DNA from: Chitinophagaceae bacterium
Lineage (GTDB): Bacteria > Bacteroidota > Bacteroidia > Chitinophagales > UBA10324
Reading direction: 5' to 3'
NCBI GenBank assembly: GCA_023251195.1
Contig: JAHEZG010000013.1
Location: 1-24,605 of the forward strand
DNA length: 24,605 bases
The notes under the pieces were generated by a model. The model made no database searches. It saw nothing but the letters and a program-made list of their open reading frames with translations, and was not told the origin of the DNA. Shown here one piece after another: positions 1 through 7,921 of this stretch (positions are counted from its first letter, which is position 1; each line of letters begins with the position of its first letter). The translations under genes were made by a program, and so were the position numbers.

Positions 1-502
1 CCAGATCATTTGCTTCGAGTGCAGTTTTAAATCGTGTGTTGATGTCGTCAATCTTTTTTTGATTTTCCAGCACACGCGGATTGGTGGAGCGATACATGGC
101 TTCATCAAAACTTTCGCCGAAGCGCGCACGCGATTTTTCAACTTCCTTTTCAATCTTCGCTTCAATCTTGGCAATGTGATCTTCAATCAGCACATCGGCG
201 CGGTATCTTTTTTTCGAATCTTTATTGTCAATGAGCGGATCATTAAAAGCATCCACATGTCCGCTTGCTTTCCAAACGGTCGGGTGCATAAAAATGGCGG
301 AATCAAGCCCCACAATATTTTCGTGCATCTGCACCATTGACTTCCACCAGTAGTCGCGGATATTTTTTTTCAGTTCCACACCATTTTGCCCGTAATCATA
401 AACCGAACTGAGTCCATCATAAATTTCACTTGATTGAAAAATGAAACCGTATTCTTTCGCGTGCGAAATAATTTCTTTGAATAAATCTTTTTGTTCTGCC
501 AT
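1..502 (-). CDS. glyS: Glycyl-tRNA synthetase, N-terminal part (cut by window edge)
   Basis: This class II aminoacyl-tRNA synthetase charges tRNA-Gly with glycine in the cytoplasm. The frame reads leftwards from an ATG at 502-500 and stays open to base 1, giving residues 1-167. The translation starts MAEQKDLFKEIISHAKEYGF and contains the pieces SSEIYDGLSSVYDYGQNGVE, IFMHPTVWKASGHVDAFNDP and KKRYRADVLIEDHI, which are typical of the single-chain, homodimeric (archaeal/eukaryotic-like) GlyRS that Bacteroidota use, not the alpha2beta2 GlyQ/GlyS type. The aminoacylation motifs 2 and 3 and the anticodon-binding domain would lie beyond the window. The gene stands alone, divergent from the repeat-protein genes. 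The symbol follows the usual naming for the single-chain enzyme. Confidence 0.93.
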   Translation of the reverse strand, partial: MAEQKDLFKEIISHAKEYGFIFQSSEIYDGLSSVYDYGQNGVELKKNIRDYWWKSMVQMHENIVGLDSAIFMHPTVWKASGHVDAFNDPLIDNKDSKKRYRADVLIEDHIAKIEAKIEKEVEKSRARFGESFDEAMYRSTNPRVLENQKKIDDINTRFKTALEANDL

Positions 503-515
503 AGCGGCGAAAATA

Positions 516-547
516 ATTTGATAATTTGGTGATTTGATAATTTGATG
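516..547. repeat. Four-unit 8-nt tandem array, consensus ATTTGRTR
   Basis: Four exact, uninterrupted 8-base units lie at 516-523 (ATTTGATA), 524-531 (ATTTGGTG), 532-539 (ATTTGATA) and 540-547 (ATTTGATG). The array begins 14 bases upstream of the glyS start codon, where the glyS promoter would be expected. A sister array with the same GG variant in unit 2 lies at 7783-7814. Short arrays of this kind are common between genes in Bacteroidota. No function is assigned. Confidence 0.8.
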
Positions 548-707
548 GTGAAAGAAATACTTATTGACTAAATATTTCTTTTTTTTAATGCCTGCGAAAT
601 GTTCAACTTCGAAACTTTAGAATGAGAGAGTAATATTTTTTACCATTAAAATCAGATGGTTTAAATTGCCGTTTTAATTTTCAACCCTGAAAAATAATGT
701 TCAATTC

Positions 708-3521
708 ATGAAAAATTTTTTACTTCTTCTGGCAGTTATTTTTCTCTCGTTTTTTGCTTATGGTCAGGTACCTCAGGCCTTAACTTACCAGGCTGTTGCA
801 CGCAATGCAGCTGGTAATGCAATTATAAATTCAACAATCAGTATTCGAATTTCAATAAAGGATGTAACCTCTACAGGGCCTACACTTTATTCCGAAACGC
901 ACTCAGTTACAACCAATCAATTCGGATTATTTACAATTGCTATTGGCACGGGGTTAATTCAGTCAGGAGTTTTTTCAACTATTAATTGGGCGCTTGGTTC
1001 AAAATACATGAAAGTTGAAATGGATGCCACTGGTGGTTCTGCCTATATTGATATGGGTACTTCGCAACTATTAAGCGTGCCTTATGCATTAGTTGCAGGT
1101 AGTGTTATTAATACCTCAGCCGGCGATGATTGGGGAGCACAAACTGCAATAACAAATCCAACCATTGGCGGAAACGGAACAACCGCAAGTCCACTCGGCA
1201 TAGCACAACAAGGTGCATCATCAGGACAAACCTTAAAATGGAATGGTTCGCAGTGGGTGCCCGCGAATGATATGGTAGGAGCCGGCGGCGATAATTGGGG
1301 AACACAAATAGTCATTACCAATTCAACTTTATCGGGAGCAGGAACTTCAGCTTCACCCCTTGGAATGGCTCAGCAAGGTGCCACAACCGGACAAACTTTA
1401 AAATGGAATGGAGCTGCATGGGCACCGGCAAATGACATTGATAACGATGCTCAAACCATTTCTTTAGTTGGTTCCAACCTTTCAATTAGCAATGGAAATT
1501 CTGTAACACTTCCCTCTCCAATAAATTATGCAGCTGGTGTTGGGATAAACATAGCAGGAAATGTTATTACCAATACAGGAGATGTAAGCAATACCAATGA
1601 ATTACAAACCTTATCGGTATCAGGCAATCAATTAACAATATCAAATGGAAATACAGTGGCAATTAATACCGGAACCAATTACACAGCCGGAACAGGTATT
1701 GATGTTACAGGAACAGTGATTACCAATACATCACCTGATCAGATTGTTTCAATAACCGGAACAGGGAGCGCCAGTGTTTTTGGCACTTATCCGAATTTTA
1801 CAATCAATGCAACCGACGATCAACAACTTTCAATATCAGGAAATCAACTGACTATTTCCAATGGTAATTCAGTTAATATTCCCGTGCAAACTCCCTATAC
1901 TGCCGGTGCCGGAATCGGAATCGTCGGAACTACAATCACCAATACTTCGCTTAATACAGATAACCAATTACTAACTATTGCCGGAACAACTATTTCTATA
2001 TCCAATGGCAACTCTATTAACCTTCCTGTGCAAACTCCATATACTGCAGGTACCGGAATTGGCATAGCAGGAACAGTAATTTCAAATTTAAATCCTGATC
2101 AAATTGTAACCATTACAGGAACCGGAGCTTCAACAGTTACTGGAACCTATCCTAGTTTCACCATTAATTCCATTGACACCGATACAGATGCTCAAACGCT
2201 TTCGGTTTCAAACGATACACTTTTTATCAGCAACGGAAATAATGTAGTACTTCCAACTGGTTCAAATTATTCGGCTGGAACGGGAATAAACATTACAGGA
2301 AATGTTATAACAAATGCATCTCCCGATCAGGTAGTTACTTTATCAGGCACAGGAATGTCAACTGTAACAGGAACTTATCCGGGATTTACAATTTCTACTG
2401 TTGCTTCAACCGATGCTACATTAACCGGAAACGGCACCGGAGGAATTCCATTAAGAATTGCTCAGCAAGGTGCAACTGCCGGACAGGTATTGAAATGGAA
2501 TGGCGCTTCATGGTTACCTGCAAATGATATTGATATAGATGCACAAACTCTTTCAATCGCCGGAAATATTTTGTCATTGACAAATGGTGGAAGTGTTACC
2601 CTGCCAACCGGTGCTACTTACCTTGCAGGCAGCGGAATAAATTTAACGGGAACCACTTTCAGCAACAATGCAATTACAGATTTAACACTTACAGGTAATG
2701 GCACTGCAGGAACTCCATTAAAAATTGCACAACAAGGAGCCACGAATGGTCAAACATTAAAATGGAATGGTATTGCGTGGTTGCCTGCCAATGATATTGA
2801 TACCGATCTTGATCAGCAGAATCTATCTATCGCAGGAACAACTTTAACCATCAGTAATGGAAATAGTGTAACACTTCCTGCCGGAACTGTTTATGCAGCA
2901 GGCAGCGGAATAAATTTAACCGGAACAACTTTTAATAACAATGCACAAACCGATGCAACACTCACCGGAAACGGAACGGTAGCCACACCATTAAAAATTG
3001 CACAGCAAGGAGCAACTAACGGGCAGGTGTTGCAGTGGAATGGAACCACATGGGTTGCTGCTACTTTAACAGCTGGCGGAACTTTAGGTCAGGTAGTTAA
3101 TACCGTATTCGGTACATCAGCTATTGTAATAAATACCACACCGGTCGTTTGGTTTTTAGTTCCGGGTTTAACCCAAACTATAAATGTGCCCTCTGGATTT
3201 ACTGCATTTATAAGTACTGATGGCGGCGTAGCCGGAAGCGGAACTCTTGCCAATCAATATTCGATAGTTGATATAGCAATTTTTATTGATGGCGCATATA
3301 ATGCACCAGGTGGTGGTTATAAAAGATTGGTTGCAGCTAATACTGACTTCTTAACTCAAATGATTACTAATTGGGATGTATCATTAACTGCACCGCTCGC
3401 AGCGGGAATTCATACAATTGATGTAAAAGCAATTTACAGTGGTGCACTTGGTTGTACAGTAAGTGGCGATGCCACCAGTGTTTTGCAAGGGCAGTTAACA
3501 GTTATGCTCATTAAAAATTAA
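708..3521 (+). CDS. Secreted tail-fibre-like repeat protein (937 aa)
   Basis: A signal peptide (about residues 1-20, ending AYGQ) is followed by a conserved Bacteroidota N-terminal domain (about 21-132) with the segments LTYQAVARNAAGNAI, SETHSVTTNQFGLF and SQLLSVPYALVAGS. Residues 139-786 are built from two interleaved repeat modules. Module A (five copies) has the pattern LxGNGTxxxPLxIAQQGATxGQxLKW ending WVPAND. Module B (seven copies) has QTLSxxGNxLxISNGNSVxLP followed by YxAGTGIxIxGxxITN, sometimes extended by a GTGxSTVTGTYPxFTI tail. A non-repetitive C-terminal domain (about 792-937) follows. The repeats resemble beta-rich phage tail-fibre-like shafts. No T9SS sorting domain is visible. 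It is paralogous to the protein at 4120-6720 and probably surface-exposed, perhaps an adhesin. The function is not known. Confidence 0.8.
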   Translation: MKNFLLLLAVIFLSFFAYGQVPQALTYQAVARNAAGNAIINSTISIRISIKDVTSTGPTLYSETHSVTTNQFGLFTIAIGTGLIQSGVFSTINWALGSKYMKVEMDATGGSAYIDMGTSQLLSVPYALVAGSVINTSAGDDWGAQTAITNPTIGGNGTTASPLGIAQQGASSGQTLKWNGSQWVPANDMVGAGGDNWGTQIVITNSTLSGAGTSASPLGMAQQGATTGQTLKWNGAAWAPANDIDNDAQTISLVGSNLSISNGNSVTLPSPINYAAGVGINIAGNVITNTGDVSNTNELQTLSVSGNQLTISNGNTVAINTGTNYTAGTGIDVTGTVITNTSPDQIVSITGTGSASVFGTYPNFTINATDDQQLSISGNQLTISNGNSVNIPVQTPYTAGAGIGIVGTTITNTSLNTDNQLLTIAGTTISISNGNSINLPVQTPYTAGTGIGIAGTVISNLNPDQIVTITGTGASTVTGTYPSFTINSIDTDTDAQTLSVSNDTLFISNGNNVVLPTGSNYSAGTGINITGNVITNASPDQVVTLSGTGMSTVTGTYPGFTISTVASTDATLTGNGTGGIPLRIAQQGATAGQVLKWNGASWLPANDIDIDAQTLSIAGNILSLTNGGSVTLPTGATYLAGSGINLTGTTFSNNAITDLTLTGNGTAGTPLKIAQQGATNGQTLKWNGIAWLPANDIDTDLDQQNLSIAGTTLTISNGNSVTLPAGTVYAAGSGINLTGTTFNNNAQTDATLTGNGTVATPLKIAQQGATNGQVLQWNGTTWVAATLTAGGTLGQVVNTVFGTSAIVINTTPVVWFLVPGLTQTINVPSGFTAFISTDGGVAGSGTLANQYSIVDIAIFIDGAYNAPGGGYKRLVAANTDFLTQMITNWDVSLTAPLAAGIHTIDVKAIYSGALGCTVSGDATSVLQGQLTVMLIKN
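1122..3065 (+). repeat. In-gene amino-acid repeats, modules A and B
   Basis: This is the repeat array of the 937-aa protein: A-A-B-B-B-B-B-A-B-A-B-A in order. The second half (from about 2410) alternates A and B regularly, and its copies are very close at DNA level; the phrases around 2633-2670 and 2905-2945 differ by only a few bases. This suggests recent duplication or gene conversion. Confidence 0.75.
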
Positions 3522-3591
3522 TTATCATTTTATAAAAAATTTCACAACTCACATTCTTTTTTATTTTCACAAACTAAATTTTTTTTTAACC

Positions 3592-4095
3592 ATGAAGTAT
3601 TTCACACTTTTTACATTGCTACTTGCATCTTTTTATTCATCGGCTCAAAGTTTATCGCCATCAGTTATTGCCTCCTATGGCAAGTGGTCTGATAACGGGG
3701 GGTATACACTTTCTTCTACCAGTGGAGAAATGATGATTCAAACTTTTACAGGTGGCGTTAACATTTTAACTCAGGGATTTCAACAGCCGGATGAAAAAAC
3801 TGTTGGTATACAGGAATTGAATGCCGATGGTTTCAGTATTCAGATTTTTCCGAACCCGACCAGTGATTTAGTTACAGTAAACCTGCAATCATCCAATGCT
3901 GATTCCTATTCAGTAGTTATGTATGATTTGTTAGGAAGAAAATTAGCACTTCCCGGAACTTTTGATCAAAGTAATTCACAATTACATCAAACTTTTAATT
4001 TATCACAACTTGCTTCAGCCACTTATTTTCTTTGTGTAATAAATGCACAGGGTGAAATAAAACACTCATTTAAAATTCAAAAAATTTCTTACTAA
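3592..4095 (+). CDS. Small T9SS cargo protein with type A sorting domain (167 aa)
   Basis: The protein has a signal peptide (about 1-19, ending SSAQ), a short middle region (about 20-70) with the phrases SVIASYGKWSDNGGYTLSST and GGVNILTQGFQQP, and a C-terminal type A T9SS sorting domain (about 82-167). The sorting domain starts FSIQIFPNPTSDLVTV, has VVMYDLLGRKL in the middle and ends with SHAT-like strands (LASATYFLCVINAQGEIKHS). The TFTGGxNILTQGFQQP phrase recurs in many short Bacteroidota surface proteins of unknown role. The gene sits 70 bases after one repeat-protein gene and 24 bases before its paralogue, so the three are probably expressed together. It should be exported across the outer membrane by the type IX system; its function there is unknown. 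Confidence 0.85.
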   Translation: MKYFTLFTLLLASFYSSAQSLSPSVIASYGKWSDNGGYTLSSTSGEMMIQTFTGGVNILTQGFQQPDEKTVGIQELNADGFSIQIFPNPTSDLVTVNLQSSNADSYSVVMYDLLGRKLALPGTFDQSNSQLHQTFNLSQLASATYFLCVINAQGEIKHSFKIQKISY

Positions 4096-4119
4096 ATAAA
4101 ATCAAACCTTACACTAACA

Positions 4120-6720
4120 ATGAAAATTATTACTACCATTTTAGCATTTTGCTTTATCAGTGCACTTGCATTTGCACAAATCCCGCAACAGTTAACTTAC
4201 CAGGCTGTGGCCAGAAACTCAACAGGCAATGCAATAATTAATACTGCCGTAAGCGTTCGTATTTCTATTAAAGATGTTACTGCTACCGGTACCACTCTTT
4301 ATTCTGAAACACACTCGGTAACAACAAACCAATTCGGACTATTTACTTTACCTGTGGGTGGGGGAACTATTGTTTCCGGAACTTTTGCTTCTATTAACTG
4401 GGCAACCAACGCAAAGTTTATGAAAGTTGAAATGGATCCTGCCGGAGGATCAACATACATTGACATGGGAACTTCGCAATTGCTGAGTGTTCCTTATGCA
4501 TTGGTTGCAGGCAGCGCTATAAATAATCCTTCGATATCGTTAAATGATTTGACTGATGTTACTTCAACCGGGGCAACTACAAATCAGGTTTTATTGTGGA
4601 ATGGAACACAATGGGTACCTGGAAATATTAGCGGTGGCGACAACTGGGGTACACAAACAGCAGTGACCAATTCTACTTTAAGCGGAAATGGAACATCTGT
4701 TTCTCCACTTGGGCTTGCACAACAAGGTGCATCATCAGGTCAGGTATTAAAATGGAATGGAACCAACTGGGCACCGGGTGCAGATAATGTTGGAGCAAGC
4801 AGTGGTTCAGTAAATGTAACCGCCAGATTAATTGGCGATGGTACATTGGCAAATCCACTTGATATTGCTCAACAGGCTGCAACAGCCGGTCAGGTTTTAA
4901 AATGGGGCGGAAGCAGCTGGGTTCCATCAAACGATGCCGATGCACAAACATTGAATTTAATTGGAAACACTTTGTCATTAACTAATGGCGGAAGCGTGGT
5001 TTTACCAACCGGTACTACTTATTCTGCAGGAACAGGAATTAATTTAGGAGGAAATATTATTACCAATACAGCTCCGGATCAAACTGTAGTTCTTACCGGA
5101 ACCGGTGGAACAACTGTAACAGGTACCTATCCGAATTTTACAATTAACTCAACAGCAGGTGGTGGATCTTATACAGCCGGAACTGGAATCAGTATTGCCG
5201 GTAATGTTATTACAAACACATCATTAAATACTGATGCCCAACAACTATCAGTTGCAGGAAATCAATTAACTATTTCAGGTGGCAACACTGTTACAATGCC
5301 AACCGGAACTACTTATACTGCAGGAACCGGAATAAGCCTTGCCGGAAATGTTGTTACCAATACTGCCCCCGATCAAACTGTTACATTATTAAATGGAACC
5401 GGAATTAATGTAACCGGAACTTATCCAACATTTACTATTAATGCAACCGGTGGCGGAGGAGGAATTGGCGGTTCTGGCACCTTAAATTACATTCCAAAGT
5501 TTACTCCTAATGGAACTACACTTGGCAACTCCAGAATGTTTGATAACGCAACTAACATTGGTGTAGGTACTATTCTTCCAACAGATTTTCTTCATCTGAA
5601 TAGCACAGCTGCGACTTATGTAGGTATAAACATGACCAATACAACTACAGGATCATTAACCACTGATGGGTTTTATGTTGGAATGAATTCAGCAAATGGA
5701 GATGGCCTTTTATATGAAGCGGAAAATCAACCGATAACAATTTTTACAAATGCATTGCAAAGAATGGTAATTGATGCTGCAGGAAATGTTGGAATTGGAA
5801 CTACCACACCTATTTCATTACTGCATGCCGAAGGAAGTAATGCACTTTTCCTTTCAAGATTTATAAATACCAATAATGCTGGATATGCATCATTAAGTGC
5901 AAACACAGCTGCAATTGGAGCCGGAACTGGTTCAGGTGTTACTGGATTAACTTACCAAAGCAATGGTTTTGGTCTTTGGGGTGAAAATGATAATAATACA
6001 GGTACAGGGGTGTTAGGTACCGGAGCCAATGTTGTCGGTACTACTATGCTCACTGGTTCCGGTGGAGCATTTACCGGGTTTCAATGGGGTGCTGTTTCAA
6101 AGAATGATGATTTTTCAAGTGGTGTTGAGCAGGGAGCTTTATATACTCTTGATGGAGGCAATAACGAAGTAATTGTTAACTATTGGGATGCAACAAATAT
6201 TCACTATAAAATTTTTGGCACTGGAACAGTTTCAACAATTGTTAATGATTTAAACGGAAACCCTGTTACACTTCATGCACCTGAAAGCCCTGAAATTTAC
6301 TTTGAAGATTTCGGACAAGGAGTTTTAGTAAATGGTAAAGCTCACATTGATATGGATCCGATTTTGGTAAACACAATTGCTGTTAATGACAAACATCCAT
6401 TGAGAGTTTTTATTCAATTAGAAGGAAATTGCAATGGAGTTTTTGTTGAAAATAAAACTACAGGAGGGTTTGATGTTGTTGAATTGAATGGCGGAACTTC
6501 AAATGTTACATTTCAATGGCATGTGGTTGCTAACCGCGCCGACCAACTTGAGAACGGTCGTTGGGCTCGTTATCAGGATGCTCGATTTGAAGATGCAACT
6601 GTAAACGCACCAACCAAACAAGTAAATAAAATTGAAATTGTTGATCAGAAATCACCAGATGTAGTAAATACAACTGATTTAACTATTGATAGTAAGGTAA
6701 AAGCTGCTACAAAAAAATAA
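4120..6720 (+). CDS. Secreted tail-fibre-like repeat protein, paralogue of the 937-aa protein (866 aa)
   Basis: A signal peptide (about 1-20, ending AFAQ) and an N-terminal domain (about 21-132) are nearly the same as in the upstream paralogue (LTYQAVARNSTGNAI, SQLLSVPYALVAGS). Residues 139-452 hold three A-type modules (xGQVLKWNGxxWxP) and two to three B-type modules (QTLxLxGNxLSLTNGGSVxLP, YxAGTGIxxxGNxITNT). From about 453 the paralogues diverge. This one has a fibre-like section with LNYIPKFTPNGTTLGNS and GNVGIGTTTP phrases. It then has a conserved Bacteroidota C-terminal domain (about 722-830) containing IYFEDFGQGVLVNGKAHI, KHPLRVFIQLEGNCNGVFV and FQWHVVANRAD. The C terminus is charged (KAATKK) and no T9SS sorting domain is visible. 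It is followed by a strong terminator. The role is unknown; a surface fibre or adhesin is plausible. Confidence 0.82.
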   Translation: MKIITTILAFCFISALAFAQIPQQLTYQAVARNSTGNAIINTAVSVRISIKDVTATGTTLYSETHSVTTNQFGLFTLPVGGGTIVSGTFASINWATNAKFMKVEMDPAGGSTYIDMGTSQLLSVPYALVAGSAINNPSISLNDLTDVTSTGATTNQVLLWNGTQWVPGNISGGDNWGTQTAVTNSTLSGNGTSVSPLGLAQQGASSGQVLKWNGTNWAPGADNVGASSGSVNVTARLIGDGTLANPLDIAQQAATAGQVLKWGGSSWVPSNDADAQTLNLIGNTLSLTNGGSVVLPTGTTYSAGTGINLGGNIITNTAPDQTVVLTGTGGTTVTGTYPNFTINSTAGGGSYTAGTGISIAGNVITNTSLNTDAQQLSVAGNQLTISGGNTVTMPTGTTYTAGTGISLAGNVVTNTAPDQTVTLLNGTGINVTGTYPTFTINATGGGGGIGGSGTLNYIPKFTPNGTTLGNSRMFDNATNIGVGTILPTDFLHLNSTAATYVGINMTNTTTGSLTTDGFYVGMNSANGDGLLYEAENQPITIFTNALQRMVIDAAGNVGIGTTTPISLLHAEGSNALFLSRFINTNNAGYASLSANTAAIGAGTGSGVTGLTYQSNGFGLWGENDNNTGTGVLGTGANVVGTTMLTGSGGAFTGFQWGAVSKNDDFSSGVEQGALYTLDGGNNEVIVNYWDATNIHYKIFGTGTVSTIVNDLNGNPVTLHAPESPEIYFEDFGQGVLVNGKAHIDMDPILVNTIAVNDKHPLRVFIQLEGNCNGVFVENKTTGGFDVVELNGGTSNVTFQWHVVANRADQLENGRWARYQDARFEDATVNAPTKQVNKIEIVDQKSPDVVNTTDLTIDSKVKAATKK
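4534..5475 (+). repeat. In-gene amino-acid repeats, modules A and B
   Basis: This is the repeat section of the 866-aa protein, with three A-type and two to three B-type modules of the same families as the upstream gene. Long stretches are close to the upstream copies in DNA too (compare 4711-4760 with 1201-1250), so the two genes could exchange sequence by recombination. Confidence 0.7.
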
Positions 6721-6741
6721 ATTATTTCTTTAAATATTTAA

Positions 6742-6772
6742 AAGGTCGCCCAAATCCGGGCGACCTTTTTTT
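6742..6772 (+). terminator. Intrinsic terminator after the repeat-protein cluster
   Basis: A perfect 10-bp stem (AAGGTCGCCC, 6742-6751, with GGGCGACCTT, 6758-6767) has a 6-base loop and runs into seven T residues (6766-6772). It lies 21 bases after the stop of the 866-aa gene and separates the surface-protein cluster from gldA. Confidence 0.93.
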
Positions 6773-6874
6773 GTATCATTACTTAGTCACGAAAGTGTAA
6801 GTTGTTTGTGAAATATTAATTCGCCGTTGCGGTTATCAATTGCAACACACTTTATTCGCTGCGCACAATATTTC

Positions 6875-7783
6875 ATGTCAGTAAAAGTTCAGGGTCTTAC
6901 AAAAATGTATGGCGAGCAAAAAGCCATCGACAACATTTCATTTGAAGTGAAGCCGGGTGAAGTGCTTGGATTCCTCGGCCCCAATGGTGCCGGCAAAAGC
7001 ACCACCATGAAAATCCTTTCAGGCTTTATACCACAAACCACAGGCAAAGCTTTTGTATGCGATTTTGATGTAGAAAAAAATTCGTTGAAAGCAAGAAGTA
7101 AAGTTGGTTACTTACCCGAGAACAATCCGCTTTATACTGATATGTATGTGAAAGAATTTTTGTTATTCGTTGCCGGATTAAATGGAATAAAACACAAGCA
7201 TCGAAAATCAAGAATGGAAGAAATGCTTGAAGTTACCGGATTGAAATCGGAGATGAATAAAAAAATCGGGGCGCTATCAAAAGGTTATCGTCAGCGTGTG
7301 GGATTGGCGCAAGCGCTTATTCATGACCCTGAAGTTTTAATTTTAGATGAACCAACATCCGGTCTTGATCCGAATCAGTTAGTGGAGATTAGAAACTTGA
7401 TTCGTGAATTAGGCAAAGAAAAAACTGTGATACTCTCCACGCACATCATGCAGGAAGTGCAGGCATTGTGTCATCGCGTTATTATTATTAATAAAGGAAA
7501 AATAGTAGCCAATGATACTGCCGAAAATTTACAGCGAACTACTTCAAATGAAATAATAGTGAAAGTAAGTTTTAAAGAAAGTGTGAATGAAAAACTGCTG
7601 ATGCAAATTGAAGGAGTGAAGAATGCAAGAAATGTTGGTGCAAATAATTTTGAAATGAATTCGGATGCTGACATTCAGGAAAAAGTTTTTCGTTTCGCTG
7701 TTGAAAACAAACTCACCATACTTTCATTGCAACAGGAAAAACAAAACCTGGAAGAAGTGTTCAGACAATTAACAAAGAGTTGA
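6875..7783 (+). CDS. gldA: Gliding-motility ABC transporter ATP-binding subunit GldA
   Basis: This is an ABC ATPase (302 aa) that should power the GldAFG membrane transporter linked to gliding and surface-protein biology in Bacteroidota. All motifs are present: Walker A GPNGAGKST (35-43), signature LSKGY (134-138), Walker B VLILDEP (154-160) and the H-loop histidine in LSTHIMQE (H190). The C-terminal 80 or so residues form the usual accessory domain. I chose ATG 6875 (MSVKVQGLTKMYGEQKA), where family similarity begins; the frame extends upstream to 6827, but that part looks non-coding. The stop codon (7781-7783) shares its last base with an 8-nt repeat array. The permease gene gldF follows after 138 bases, an unusually long and repeat-filled gap for this operon. 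Some gliding species lack this transporter, so its exact role is not settled. Confidence 0.88.
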   Translation: MSVKVQGLTKMYGEQKAIDNISFEVKPGEVLGFLGPNGAGKSTTMKILSGFIPQTTGKAFVCDFDVEKNSLKARSKVGYLPENNPLYTDMYVKEFLLFVAGLNGIKHKHRKSRMEEMLEVTGLKSEMNKKIGALSKGYRQRVGLAQALIHDPEVLILDEPTSGLDPNQLVEIRNLIRELGKEKTVILSTHIMQEVQALCHRVIIINKGKIVANDTAENLQRTTSNEIIVKVSFKESVNEKLLMQIEGVKNARNVGANNFEMNSDADIQEKVFRFAVENKLTILSLQQEKQNLEEVFRQLTKS

Positions 7784-7814
7784 TTTGATGATTTGGTAAT
7801 TTGATGATTTGATA
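7783..7814. repeat. Four-unit 8-nt tandem array, consensus ATTTGRTR (second locus)
   Basis: Four exact 8-base units lie at 7783-7790 (ATTTGATG), 7791-7798 (ATTTGGTA), 7799-7806 (ATTTGATG) and 7807-7814 (ATTTGATA). The first base is also the last base of the gldA stop codon. Unit count, unit length and the GG variant in the second unit match the array at 516-547. Confidence 0.8.
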
Positions 7815-7858
7815 ATGAAATACCAAAATGAAATTGAAATAAAAATTTTACGAAGAGA

Positions 7859-7891
7859 AGAAGTTCCACTTTTCAAAAAAGTGGAACTTCT
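7859..7891. repeat. Long perfect hairpin between gldA and gldF
   Basis: An inverted repeat with a 14-bp perfect stem (7859-7872 with 7878-7891; core GAAGTTCCAC/GTGGAACTTC) has a 5-base loop. No T-rich tract follows on either strand, so it does not look like an ordinary terminator. It ends 30 bases before the proposed gldF start and could be a dispersed palindromic element, an mRNA-processing or stabilising structure, or an attenuator. Confidence 0.8.
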
Positions 7892-7921
7892 ATTCAAACA
7901 AAAAAAATAAACAAATCAACT

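Noticed and set aside
59..340. A 93-codon plus-strand frame at the left end
   Set aside because: It is fully antisense to the clear glycyl-tRNA synthetase frame and has no recognisable features.
508..515. Possible glyS -7 box (TATTTTCG on the minus strand)
   Set aside because: It would leave a leader of only about two bases before the ATG and no TTTG lies at the right distance upstream, so support is too thin.
1122..3065. CRISPR-like regular repeats
   Set aside because: The periodicity is in-frame amino-acid repetition within an open reading frame, with no constant DNA repeat and spacer pattern.
6827..6874. Upstream extension of gldA
   Set aside because: The added 16 residues have no family similarity; MSVKVQGLTK at 6875 is where ABC homology starts.
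7859..7891. The gldA-gldF hairpin as an intrinsic terminator
   Set aside because: Neither strand has a T tract directly after the stem, and the permease gene downstream needs to be transcribed.
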